Source of the DNA: Chitinophaga ginsengisoli
Lineage (GTDB): Bacteria > Bacteroidota > Bacteroidia > Chitinophagales > Chitinophagaceae
DNA: 64,000 nt
NCBI RefSeq assembly: GCF_003014595.1
Contig: NZ_PYGK01000003.1
Location: forward strand, 186,001-250,000
Reading direction: 5' to 3'
Below the pieces are notes generated by a model, which saw only the letters and a list, made by a program, of their open reading frames with translations, ran no database searches and was not told where the DNA came from. The stretch's first letter is position 1. Each line of letters begins with the position of its first letter. This document shows positions 18,133 through 26,237 of the stretch, one piece after another. The position numbers and the translations under genes were made by a program.

Positions 18133-20112
18133 TTACTTTCCTTTCTTAAACGCTTCCAACCCACACTTCAACCAATTCGCATATTCACTTGCACGGGGCG
18201 TATATCCTACAGGTTTCGTCAACAGCTTCTCATCAGGGCTGATCAGCACATAATAAGGCTGTGAGTTGTTCACAAAATTCTCTGTCTGCATCGTAGCATA
18301 TTTATCACCGATCGTTTTGATCTCCTTCTTACGACCTGTATTGGTAGTAAAGAGGAACTGCTGATCTTCCGGTAATAATTTTCTATCATCCACATACAAT
18401 GATACCAGGATATAGTCTTCTTCTATCAAGGTTCTCACTGCTTTATCAGGCCATACATTCTCTTCCATCTTACGACAGTTTACACAAGCCCATCCTGTGA
18501 AGTCTATCAGGATCGGTTTATGCTGCTCTTTCGCCAGTTTCAACGCTGCTTCGTAGTCGTTTACCACATTTGCCTCAACACCTTTCGCAGCCTGCTTGTA
18601 AAGGCTATAGCTTAATGGCGGAGGGAAACCGCTGATCAGTCTACGATTCGCGTATTTGGTATTTGTTACACCCGGCAACAGATATATAGTTATTGCCAGG
18701 AATATCAGGGCCAGTACCCAGCGGGTAGGGCTGATCTTCTTCAGTGGAGAGTCGTGTGGGAAACGGATCTTACCCAACAGGTACAGTACGATGAGGAAAC
18801 CACAGATGATCCACACGGCAAAGAATACCTCACGTTTTACCAGTCCCCAGTGTGTTACCAGGTCGGCATTGGAGAGGAACTTAATAGCCATCGCCACTTC
18901 AATGAAACCTAACACTACTTTCACTGATGTGAGCCATCCGCCGGATTTAGGCAATGATTTCAGCAGGTTCGGGAACATGGCAAATAAAGCAAAAGGCAAT
19001 GCCAGTGCAAATCCGAAACCAGCCATACCCACTGTCAGCTGCATAGCGCCGCCGTCGGTCGACAGGGAACCTGCCAACAAAGATCCCAGGATAGGACCTG
19101 TACAGGAGAATGATACCAGTGCCAGTGTCAATGCCATGAAGAAGATACCGATGATACCGCCTACACTTGTTTTTGCATCTACTTTGCTGGCAAGACCACT
19201 CGGCAGGGTTATTTCAAAATAACCAAAGAACGAAATGGCAAACACAATGAAGATCACAAAGAAGATCAGGTTTAACCATACGTTAGTGGAGATATTGTTC
19301 AGGATCTCAGGATCCAGTGAATCCAGGAAATGGAAGGGCAGACTTAATAACACATAGATCAGGAAAATGAAGAAGCCGTAAATGCTGGCGTTCAGAATTC
19401 CTGTCTTTTTATCCTGCGACTTTTTAGTGAAGAAAGATACTGTCAGCGGTATCATCGGGAACACGCAAGGTGTCAGCAATGCGATAAAACCACCAATCAT
19501 ACCCAGGATAAACAATCCCCAGAGACTTTTTTTGGCCGGCCCCTCTTCTCCACCACAGTTATTCACCGGATGGTCTTTATCGATAGTAGCACGTTTCAGT
19601 GTTTGTCCGCCGGCAGCTGATTCATGTAAGCCGGCAGCTACATTTACCAGGTTACCGCTTGCGTCTACATTAAAACGGAACTTCACCTCTTCGGGTCCTA
19701 CCACTTCGTCTCCTTTCAGCGCCATGTAATTAACAGCACCTTCCAGTTTAGTTAGGGGACCGTTCAGTTTTACAGCTACCAGGAGAGATACCTGGTTTTC
19801 GAAGTATTTGATCTCAAGATTGTCGAACAAAGGCTCCGGCGCTTTTTTCAGTTCTCCCTGTTCCGTGATACCTGTTATTGTAGCTGCGCTGTCAACAACT
19901 ACACGGGTATTAGGATCGTCATCTTTCATGGTAGTGGAAAACAATTTCCATCCTTTCTCTACAGTACCTTTCAGATGTAATATATATTCATGTTCACCCT
20001 TTTTCTCTGCCGTGTACTCCCATTTGGCAACGGCTGCAGGGGTAGAATCCCCTTGTGCCCTCACAGCGAATACAGCGGTGATAAGGATAATGAACGTAAG
20101 CAACTGCTTCAT
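18133..20112 (-). CDS. dsbD: Thiol:disulfide interchange protein DsbD
   Basis: Inner-membrane protein that carries reducing power from cytoplasmic thioredoxin to the periplasm, 659 residues from the ATG at 20112 (MKQLLTFIILITAVFAVRAQ, a clear signal peptide; the longer frame to 20214 lacks one). After a periplasmic N-terminal domain (about 25-150) comes the eight-helix transmembrane domain with the paired cysteines C216 (LLTPCVFPM) and C337 (SFSCTGPILG). The C-terminal thioredoxin-like domain has the active-site motif WACVNC (C543, C546). The N-terminal domain is homologous to the separate protein encoded just upstream but lacks the cysteine pair, so it cannot pass electrons itself. Confidence 0.94.
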   Translation of the reverse strand: MKQLLTFIILITAVFAVRAQGDSTPAAVAKWEYTAEKKGEHEYILHLKGTVEKGWKLFSTTMKDDDPNTRVVVDSAATITGITEQGELKKAPEPLFDNLEIKYFENQVSLLVAVKLNGPLTKLEGAVNYMALKGDEVVGPEEVKFRFNVDASGNLVNVAAGLHESAAGGQTLKRATIDKDHPVNNCGGEEGPAKKSLWGLFILGMIGGFIALLTPCVFPMIPLTVSFFTKKSQDKKTGILNASIYGFFIFLIYVLLSLPFHFLDSLDPEILNNISTNVWLNLIFFVIFIVFAISFFGYFEITLPSGLASKVDAKTSVGGIIGIFFMALTLALVSFSCTGPILGSLLAGSLSTDGGAMQLTVGMAGFGFALALPFALFAMFPNLLKSLPKSGGWLTSVKVVLGFIEVAMAIKFLSNADLVTHWGLVKREVFFAVWIICGFLIVLYLLGKIRFPHDSPLKKISPTRWVLALIFLAITIYLLPGVTNTKYANRRLISGFPPPLSYSLYKQAAKGVEANVVNDYEAALKLAKEQHKPILIDFTGWACVNCRKMEENVWPDKAVRTLIEEDYILVSLYVDDRKLLPEDQQFLFTTNTGRKKEIKTIGDKYATMQTENFVNNSQPYYVLISPDEKLLTKPVGYTPRASEYANWLKCGLEAFKKGK

Positions 20113-20151
20113 ATAAATAATAGGCTTTAAAGACTTATTACCATTCCAAAT

Positions 20152-20182
20152 AATAAACGAGTCCCCTGGGAACTCGTTTATT
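20152..20182 (-). other. Stem-loop between the DsbD-alpha gene and dsbD
   Basis: Perfect 11-bp arms AATAAACGAGT / ACTCGTTTATT around a 9-base loop. It lies 40 bases upstream of the dsbD start and 46 bases after the upstream stop. No T run follows, so it is either a weak terminator or an RNA-processing or stability element separating expression of the two genes. Confidence 0.5.
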
Positions 20183-20227
20183 AAATTCTGTTTACCTGGC
20201 GGAAGATCTCTCATCCGTCATAATAAC

Positions 20228-20683
20228 TTATTTTCCTCCTACGCTGATCGCGAATTCCAATTCTTTCGGCGGCAGGCACTGGTGATCATCGCACACCATA
20301 AATTCCACGCTACCTTTTACTTTAGTAGCTGCCTTTCCTTTAACGGTTACTTTCTGTACGAAATTCACCTGGTTTTCGTAGTATTTCAGCTCGGAATCAA
20401 AGTTCTTATCGAATGCTTTGTGCAGTTTGCCCTCTTCACGGATCTTACCTACAGGTGTCACCAACGGATTCTTCGTCAGTTTGAAGGTGGTTGGTACCGG
20501 ACCTTCCCCTGCTTCCTGTGCATACAGGTGCCATTTGCTGTCTATGGTTGCTGTCATGTGCAGTTCATAGGTTGTAGCATCAATCTTCTTAGCGGTAAAA
20601 TCCCATTTCACCGGGTTTTCTATCTGCGCACTTGCCAGTATTGGCAACGCAAATAAAAAAACTGCTGTTAGTAATTTTCTCAT
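20228..20683 (-). CDS. Stand-alone DsbD alpha-domain (periplasmic disulfide reductase) protein
   Basis: 151 residues with a signal peptide (MRKLLTAVFLFALPILASAQ). The mature part matches the N-terminal DsbD domain: VKWDFTAKKIDATTYELHMTATI, ELKYYENQVNFVQKVTV, and the redox pair in VCDDHQCLPPKELEF (C131 and C136). It aligns end to end with the N-terminal domain of the DsbD encoded next, which has no cysteines in this place. It probably accepts electrons from the DsbD core and passes them to periplasmic substrates. It is in the same direction as dsbD and presumably co-expressed. Confidence 0.85.
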   Translation of the reverse strand: MRKLLTAVFLFALPILASAQIENPVKWDFTAKKIDATTYELHMTATIDSKWHLYAQEAGEGPVPTTFKLTKNPLVTPVGKIREEGKLHKAFDKNFDSELKYYENQVNFVQKVTVKGKAATKVKGSVEFMVCDDHQCLPPKELEFAISVGGK

Positions 20684-20724
20684 ACTGGATTTTTTAACTG
20701 GTTGGTTGGCTTGATTTTAAATAT

Positions 20725-20741
20725 TGGTGGTTATTCCACCA
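20725..20741 (-). terminator. Weak hairpin after purQ
   Basis: Six-bp stem TGGTGG / CCACCA with a 5-base loop, 6 bases after the purQ stop on the minus strand, followed by an AT-rich stretch without a clean T run. A possible weak terminator. Confidence 0.35.
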
Positions 20742-20746
20742 CAACA

Positions 20747-21439
20747 TCAATTGTTATTGATCAGGCTCTGGAAAATAAGCTGGCCGTCAGTATTTCCCAA
20801 CACTGAGCGGGTAGCTCTTTCAGGGTGAGGCATCATGCCGAACACATTGCGCTCTTTGTTACAGATGCCGGCGATGTTACGCAGCGCGCCATTTGGATTA
20901 GCAGCATCTACCACATTACCGAATTCATCGCAGTAACGGAAAAGTACCTGGTTGTTCGCAAACAGGCCTTCGAGGGTAGCATCATCTGCATAATAGCGAC
21001 CTTCGCCATGCGCCACCGGAATCTTCAGGGCACGTCCGGTTACATCTTTGGTCAGGGATGCGGATGTATTCTCACTTTTCAGGTATACATTCTTACATAC
21101 AAACTGCTGATGGCCATTCTGCAGCAAAGCACCTGGTAACAGACCTGCTTCACACAGGATCTGGAAACCATTACATACTCCTATCACACGGCCACCTTTA
21201 TTGGCAAACTCTATCACACTCTGCATCATGGGACTAAAACGCGCGATAGCGCCGCAACGCAGGTAATCTCCATAGGAAAAGCCGCCTGGCAGTACAATAC
21301 AGTCTTCTTTAGTGAACTTGCTCAGGTCAGAATCTTTATGCCACAGCTCTATTACCTCCTGTCCAAGATCGTTGCGTAATGAATCGATCATGTCATGATC
21401 ACAATTAGAGCCCGGAAAGGTGACAACGCCAAATTTCAT
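20747..21439 (-). CDS. purQ: Phosphoribosylformylglycinamidine synthase subunit PurQ
   Basis: Glutaminase subunit of the fourth step of purine synthesis; it supplies ammonia to PurL. It has 230 residues of the class I glutamine amidotransferase fold. The nucleophile is C89 in [13 protein letters not shown], the oxyanion region is [18 protein letters not shown], and the His/Glu pair is in [17 protein letters not shown] is also typical of PurQ. purL and purS are not in the window, so the pathway genes are dispersed. A TAATTTTG element at 21538-21545 could be its promoter (no clear -33). Confidence 0.96.
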   Translation of the reverse strand: MKFGVVTFPGSNCDHDMIDSLRNDLGQEVIELWHKDSDLSKFTKEDCIVLPGGFSYGDYLRCGAIARFSPMMQSVIEFANKGGRVIGVCNGFQILCEAGLLPGALLQNGHQQFVCKNVYLKSENTSASLTKDVTGRALKIPVAHGEGRYYADDATLEGLFANNQVLFRYCDEFGNVVDAANPNGALRNIAGICNKERNVFGMMPHPERATRSVLGNTDGQLIFQSLINNN

Positions 21440-21607
21440 GTTTAATTTATTGAATGTTACGGTCTAAAATATTATTCAAGCTTTTATCCGGCGGAATAAT
21501 AGCCATAGACCATTAATCGAAATTACCGGAAAAGGCACAAAATTACTACGCCGTCCGCACATTTCCATAGCCGTTCGTCCGGTTTTAACAATTACCCGTG
21601 AAGCTGG

Positions 21608-22591
21608 CTAGTTTTTGCTGAAATACTGCATTATAATGACATAAGCCAATGTCAGGATGTGAATGATATTAGCTACCGTGTTGTTAACTATAGACCAATA
21701 GGCATTGGCTACAAACAGAGAAAGCGGCAAAATAGCGAGTACCCAGTAGGCTGGGGAAAAATGTACGTTAAAAAAGGGAACCACCATGGCTACAAACACA
21801 TACACCACCAATACGTTCCAGATCTTACGGCCCTGGATCAGCATTTTCTTGAGGGTACGCTGCAGTAGTAACCAGCCCAGTACGAAGAAGAACAGGCTCA
21901 CCGCCATAGCTCCCCATACCTTATAGTGCTGAATAAAAGGTATTTCAAGTCCTATTCTGGGGATTTTTGCAAACAAGGCCCACTGGTCCGTCAGGAAAAG
22001 ATAGGTTCCCAGCAGATATATTGGACAGATCAGGCCCAGCAAGGCGATGATCCATTCCGCCAGGCGGAACGGACGCATAATCAGCAGGCTTAACCATAAT
22101 AAAAGACAGAATATAGTAGCCGGGAAGTAGAACAACCCACATATCCCCAGGGCGAAACCGATATTAAATACCACATCCCTGGCCGAAGTACGGGTGTACA
22201 GCAGGGTAATATTGGAAAATACCCAAAGCATCACCAGGTTAACCAACAAAGCCGGGGAAAATATGTTCCAGCCTTCATACAGGGAGGTAAAGAGCATATA
22301 GCTCATGGCGGGCAGGTAAGTAGCCTTGGCGAATAAGCGTTGGTGATTCACGATCTTGGTTACCAGCAGGGCCTGCAATAATAACAGCAGAACTGCCAGC
22401 GAGGTGAACAGGAAAGGACTCTTTCCAAACGCCATTTCCATCCATTTCACAAACAGGCCGTATAACAAACCTTCATTGCCGTCAACCAGGAAGGAAGACG
22501 GATGGATCAGGTAATAGAACTTTACCAGGAGTGTATATATCAACAGCAACAGTACCGTTAACGGGTTGCCTGAGCGGAAAAACTTTACCAC
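21608..22591 (-). CDS. Polytopic membrane protein, DUF6427-like
   Basis: 327 residues with about nine to ten hydrophobic helices, beginning MVKFFRSGNPLTVLLLLIYT. Aromatic-rich segments such as RPFRLAEWIIALLGLICPIYLL and HFSPAYWVLAILPLSLFVANAYW resemble, from memory, the Bacteroidota family DUF6427; I could not check this. No transport or catalytic motif is visible. It lies 168 bases upstream of purQ on the same strand and has a very good promoter of its own (22627-22657). Function unknown. Confidence 0.7.
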   Translation of the reverse strand: MVKFFRSGNPLTVLLLLIYTLLVKFYYLIHPSSFLVDGNEGLLYGLFVKWMEMAFGKSPFLFTSLAVLLLLLQALLVTKIVNHQRLFAKATYLPAMSYMLFTSLYEGWNIFSPALLVNLVMLWVFSNITLLYTRTSARDVVFNIGFALGICGLFYFPATIFCLLLWLSLLIMRPFRLAEWIIALLGLICPIYLLGTYLFLTDQWALFAKIPRIGLEIPFIQHYKVWGAMAVSLFFFVLGWLLLQRTLKKMLIQGRKIWNVLVVYVFVAMVVPFFNVHFSPAYWVLAILPLSLFVANAYWSIVNNTVANIIHILTLAYVIIMQYFSKN

Positions 22592-22626
22592 AATATGAAT
22601 TCTCTTTTCAACTTTTGAAAGCGTTC

Positions 22627-22657
22627 CAAAGGTATTTTAAAGCGGGAGAAAATCAAA
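22627..22657 (-). promoter_or_regulatory. Bacteroidetes-type promoter of the DUF6427-like gene
   Basis: On the minus strand TTTG (22657-22654), a 19-base spacer and TACCTTTG (22634-22627), an exact consensus match. The start codon at 22591 lies 35 bases further on. Confidence 0.7.
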
Positions 22658-22711
22658 ATATTATGAAAACCATGAATAATTAATGTGTTTTCCCCATGAT
22701 ACCGTCCAATT

Positions 22712-22812
22712 CAGGGGGTGAAACCGATTCGTTTTTTCGGGGTTGCGAACCCATTCCGTTTCCCCGGGGTTGAAACCCCGCGCTACAAACAAAGAGACCC
22801 CTAACGGGGTCT
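22712..22812. repeat. REP-like palindromic repeat cluster
   Basis: Three related GC-rich units lie about 26-27 bases apart: GGGGGTGAAACC (from 22714), CGGGGTTGCGAACCC (from 22738) and CGGGGTTGAAACCCCG (22765-22780). The last is a perfect palindrome with a 2-base centre. A further hairpin AGACCCC-TAAC-GGGGTCT follows at 22795-22812. Composition differs sharply from the AT-rich spacers elsewhere. This layout resembles dispersed extragenic palindromes; no transposase is near. Confidence 0.6.
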
Positions 22813-22840
22813 AATGCAGCGGATGACGACCTGGAGTTAA

Positions 22841-22917
22841 ACACGCTTTATACACGACGCATACACGACGCATCCCCGACGCATACCGGACGTATACCAG
22901 AAGTATACCAGACGCAT
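22841..22917. repeat. Seven tandem 11-bp units
   Basis: Consecutive 11-mers: ACACGCTTTAT, ACACGACGCAT twice, CCCCGACGCAT, ACCGGACGTAT, ACCAGAAGTAT, ACCAGACGCAT. Two are identical and the others diverge by one to four bases, so the array has aged. It lies 30 bases downstream of the stop of the minus-strand lipoprotein gene and upstream of the DUF6427-like promoter. Confidence 0.85.
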
Positions 22918-22947
22918 AGTTGGACTTGAACCGTCTGAAGCCAGTTC

Positions 22948-23577
22948 TTATGTCCCCTCTTCCGTCTGCCCTTCCGGCGTCACTACATCTATCTTATCTA
23001 TCAGGAGGCGGTCCCCCTGGATCACAAAATCGATCCGCAGGGTATAGACAATCGTCACGTCTATAGACGCCCCATTCTCGGTTTCCGTATAATTTCCAAA
23101 GGTAGCCTGGCTGAAATTGGAGATATCCTCCTCATATTCCTGGCTCAACAGGATAAGATCGGCATCAAATCCATAGGGTGTAGCCGTCCGAACGCTATCC
23201 TGACTGATCTTGCTGGCACAAAGCTGGAAATAAGCGTTCTTATCTTCTATATAATCCCTTGTGAATATACCTGCATGGGACAAAATACGGAGATAGGCGG
23301 CCGTACTGTCAAAATTGACGGCGTACCGGCCAGTATCTTCCACCCCGGAGTTATCCACCAGCTGAATATCCACCAGTGAGTCTACCCGGGTGCTGTACCA
23401 GTCAAAGAACGCACGCACCTTTTCTTCCAGTACCTGCTGGCTGACCTCGGGACTGACCGTACCCTTAAAATATGCTCTGGCTGAAGGCGTCTCCTGATCT
23501 TTGTGAAAACCGAAAAGACCACATGCGCTGATGGTCATGGTAATCCCAAGCAGGAAGAGGTTTCGTTTTCTTTTCAT
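22948..23577 (-). CDS. Putative lipoprotein, unknown function
   Basis: 209 residues. The signal peptide MKRKRNLFLLGITMTISAC has a lipobox with cysteine C19. The mature protein contains VRAFFDWYSTRVDSL and later ADLILLSQEYEEDISNF, a pattern that faintly recalls DUF3828/NTF2-like proteins with a central WY motif; this is a weak impression. The last third is beta-rich (SIDVTIVYTLRIDFVIQGDRLLIDKIDVV). It follows the TPR gene after 79 bases. It is likely anchored in the envelope facing the periplasm. Confidence 0.6.
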   Translation of the reverse strand: MKRKRNLFLLGITMTISACGLFGFHKDQETPSARAYFKGTVSPEVSQQVLEEKVRAFFDWYSTRVDSLVDIQLVDNSGVEDTGRYAVNFDSTAAYLRILSHAGIFTRDYIEDKNAYFQLCASKISQDSVRTATPYGFDADLILLSQEYEEDISNFSQATFGNYTETENGASIDVTIVYTLRIDFVIQGDRLLIDKIDVVTPEGQTEEGT

Positions 23578-23656
23578 TATCAGATATGGTATATATAACT
23601 ATTATTTCCCTGTCCCTTCAATTGCAGCCTAACACTCCCCTGTGAACGCCGGCCTG

Positions 23657-24826
23657 CTATTTTGTTGCCTTTTTTATCGCATCCTGCAGGATAATCTGTG
23701 ATCGTACGAAGGCATTTTCTTCTGTGATCTTTATCCTGTTTTCCTTGAACCATTTCATAAAACCGTTCCATTGCTGTGCATGTTCGCTCCTCCATTCCCC
23801 GAATACCTTTTCATCTCCCTGGCCCAGTATCCAATAGTTATAGGCATCCAGATACCCGGCATCTTTCACTTTTCGCTGGAAATCGAAGAGCACCACCGGA
23901 TAACTCGTGTCACGCCCCTCCTGTGTATAGATATCCAGGAACCTCGTTCTTATACGGTTCAAAGACTCCAGGTTGATCATCTTCTCTCCTATTAATGATT
24001 TCACCAAGGTCATTTCATACGCTCCATTTGCAAAAGAATTTCCCATAGATGCCATCACCTGCTCGGCCAGGGCACTAGCCAGAGAGCTCGCCTGCTTTTT
24101 TTTATTCTGACTGGCATCCAGATAGATGGTATTGTTCTGTTTTGCGAAACTGACAGATATATTGGTATCGGACTCAAATTTAATCTCTCCTTTGTAGGTA
24201 TAATACAAAAGTTTGCTGATCTCCTCTGTGCGTTTAGAACCACGTTCGATGTTCATGAAGATCTCTCCATAGATCATTCCCCACACTTCCTGATCTGAGT
24301 CCAGGAAAATCTTCGCTGCACGGTAGTAGTTAGACGGATACATGGGAGCTGCCTTTATCCCTTTTTCAAAGAATCCGAGAGCAGCATTATGATCATTTTT
24401 CTTCAACTCCATTACGCCCCGTTCCACATACAAATTACCTTCCTCCGGAAATTTCTTAATGCCTTCATCATATGTATCAATTGCTTTCTCCGGCTTACCC
24501 ATATCATCGAAGGCATTACCCATCATTGCATAAACCCTGCCGGTAGCCTGTTTCTTCTTCACCAGTTCTTTCAGGAGCTTTATTGCCTCTTCATAATGCT
24601 GTTGCTGATATTTGGCTAACGCCATTTCATACACTATTTCAGGTTCGGCCGGATCAAGTTTACGGGCTTCTTCGAGTATTGTAATGGACTCAGCCAGTTT
24701 ACCATCATCCATCAGTTCAATGGCTTCATTCTTTTTGGCCAGGGCCTTTTCTTTATCAGTTGTCTGGGCATGCGCTACAGATACAGAAAAACAACCAATC
24801 ACCAACAGGGCTAGTGGTATTCGCAT
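23657..24826 (-). CDS. Exported tetratricopeptide-repeat protein
   Basis: 389 residues with a signal peptide (MRIPLALLVIGCFSVSVAHAQ). The first half holds about four TPR units, for example PEIVYEMALAKYQQQHYEEAIKLLKELVKK, RVYAMMGNAFDDMGKPEKAIDTYDEGIKK and the following unit. The C-terminal half (from about residue 200) is helical without a recognisable domain and is rich in Trp and aromatic residues near YNYWILGQGDEKVFGEW. It is probably a periplasmic protein. It is upstream of the lipoprotein gene on the same strand. Confidence 0.75.
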   Translation of the reverse strand: MRIPLALLVIGCFSVSVAHAQTTDKEKALAKKNEAIELMDDGKLAESITILEEARKLDPAEPEIVYEMALAKYQQQHYEEAIKLLKELVKKKQATGRVYAMMGNAFDDMGKPEKAIDTYDEGIKKFPEEGNLYVERGVMELKKNDHNAALGFFEKGIKAAPMYPSNYYRAAKIFLDSDQEVWGMIYGEIFMNIERGSKRTEEISKLLYYTYKGEIKFESDTNISVSFAKQNNTIYLDASQNKKKQASSLASALAEQVMASMGNSFANGAYEMTLVKSLIGEKMINLESLNRIRTRFLDIYTQEGRDTSYPVVLFDFQRKVKDAGYLDAYNYWILGQGDEKVFGEWRSEHAQQWNGFMKWFKENRIKITEENAFVRSQIILQDAIKKATK

Positions 24827-24917
24827 AAATAGGTATTGAGATTGTCCCTTAAAATGTAATAAAGATAAATATTTATTATTTGATGAAGCCTGGTACCGGA
24901 AAAGGATTAGGAATACT

Positions 24918-25583
24918 TTAACGAAGGTTATTTTCTGACGGTTTCCCGCTTACATATTTATTACCGCGAACAATGAAACGGTAAGGCAACAACGCATCTG
25001 CGCCTGCATAATCTACCCCAATACGGGGTGTTGCAAGAATATCTTCTGCTGCAGGCACAAAACCATCTGAAACAAGGTGAAATTCATCTTCTAACAGGGA
25101 TTCGCCTGTATGCGCCGTAGTGATCCCCAGTGCTTTTGATACATTTCCCGGTCCCCTGGTTAATGTAAAATCTGCCACTTTCTTGCCTGTACGTCGCAGC
25201 ATAATGGGTATGCCCGTTAACGGCTCCGCTCCCCTGATAAGGATGGCATGCGGAATATCCACTTCATTGGTCACAATATTGAATAACTGATGGATACCGT
25301 AACACAGGTAAACATACGCCGCCCCGGCCTCATGATACATGATCTCCGTACGGGCGGTACGCCTGCCGCCATAAGCATGGGAAGCTTTGTCAATAACGCC
25401 GGCATAGGCCTCCGTTTCGACAATGCGCGCAGTTGTTAGCTCACCGTTGAACTTTGTCACGATGATCTTCCCCAGTAATTCACGGGCTATGCTTAAAACG
25501 TCAGGACGGTTATAAAAACCGAATGGTAATTTCTGATAAGCGGTGGTCTCCAAAATATTAGTATAACGGCTTCCGTTAAACAA
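24918..25583 (-). CDS. mpg: 3-methyladenine DNA glycosylase (Mpg/AAG family)
   Basis: Base-excision repair enzyme that removes alkylated purines, 221 residues. Family landmarks are RPDVLSIARELLGKIIVT, TARIVETEAYAG (catalytic glutamate in ETEAY), KASHAYGGRRTART, AYVYLCYGIHQLFNIVT and LTRGPGNVSKALGI. There is no ATG near the N-terminus; the candidates are TTG codons at 25583, which overlaps the stop of the upstream gene by 8 bases, and at 25553. A small palindrome (25564-25578) covers this region. It is most likely translationally coupled to the preceding gene. Confidence 0.92.
   Translation of the reverse strand: MFNGSRYTNILETTAYQKLPFGFYNRPDVLSIARELLGKIIVTKFNGELTTARIVETEAYAGVIDKASHAYGGRRTARTEIMYHEAGAAYVYLCYGIHQLFNIVTNEVDIPHAILIRGAEPLTGIPIMLRRTGKKVADFTLTRGPGNVSKALGITTAHTGESLLEDEFHLVSDGFVPAAEDILATPRIGVDYAGADALLPYRFIVRGNKYVSGKPSENNLR
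25564..25578. other. Perfect short palindrome at the glycosylase start
   Basis: TAACGG-CTT-CCGTTA lies across the stop codon of the upstream gene and the first codons of the glycosylase. It could be a weak hairpin that modulates coupled translation, or chance. Confidence 0.35.
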
Positions 25584-26148
25584 TCTTCAAACGGGGCTCC
25601 AGCAATGTATAGATCTTACTCAGCACAGGCACAAGACTTTCAAAATCAAAGTCTTCTCTGAAAGAATCTGTGTCAGACGACCAAAGGAAAAGATCCGCAC
25701 AGATATCCATGTATTCTTCTACAATGTCACTGTTCAGGAGGGACAACAGCTCTGCTACATTTTCCTGCAGTGCATAGTCTTTCACTATTCCCAGTGCACC
25801 ATAGATCTCGTACAGTAATGGATCATCATCTGCTTCCAGTAATTCTGCTTTCAGGGATGAAAAATCAAAGCCTGTATAAGCAGTATCTGTTTCATTGATT
25901 TCCTTTCCCCATGCCTGCAGATTGGGCGTATCAAAGGTAATAACGCCTTCTTCAATACCTTTCCTTAATGAAGGTAAGTCGGCATATAAACAGATCTTAC
26001 CGTCTTTATCTGTCAGCAATCTATCAGCGTCATTACCATTATCTGACATGTCGACGCCTGAAACGGTATAATAAGTCTCCTCGTTATAAACTACCTGCAA
26101 TAAATACTTTTTGTATTTTTCGGAGGCTGCATCATAAAATTCTTCCAT
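25576..26148 (-). CDS. Acidic hypothetical protein
   Basis: 190 residues, strongly acidic, no signal peptide and no membrane helix. The N-terminal third looks like a beta-rich domain (YLLQVVYNEETYYTVSGVD, DGKICLYADLPSLRKGI); the rest is helical, with EYMDICADLFLWSSD and FESLVPVLSKIYTLLEPRLKIV. I do not recognise the family. It precedes the DNA glycosylase with an 8-base overlap, so the two are co-expressed; whether that reflects a shared role in repair is unknown. Confidence 0.6.
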   Translation of the reverse strand: MEEFYDAASEKYKKYLLQVVYNEETYYTVSGVDMSDNGNDADRLLTDKDGKICLYADLPSLRKGIEEGVITFDTPNLQAWGKEINETDTAYTGFDFSSLKAELLEADDDPLLYEIYGALGIVKDYALQENVAELLSLLNSDIVEEYMDICADLFLWSSDTDSFREDFDFESLVPVLSKIYTLLEPRLKIV

Positions 26149-26181
26149 ATTAACTTTGGTTATTCTTCTAAGGTACTAAAA

Positions 26182-26212
26182 TAAAAAAACCGCCGCATAT
26201 AACATGGGCGGT
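26182..26212 (-). terminator. Terminator of the sigma/SusCD/peptidase block
   Basis: Six-bp stem ACCGCC / GGCGGT (26189-26194 with 26207-26212) with an inner CAT/ATG pairing. On the minus strand a run of seven T follows. It lies 25 bases after the last M14 gene and marks the end of the operon. Confidence 0.75.
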
Positions 26213-26237
26213 CTTTCTTCATCGTATCATTTATCCG

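Noticed and set aside
20113..20214. N-terminal extension of DsbD to 20214
   Set aside because: It would place 34 hydrophilic residues before the signal peptide and includes the stem-loop at 20152-20182.
22841..22917. CRISPR array
   Set aside because: Units are 11 bases and directly adjacent, without spacers, and no cas gene is present.
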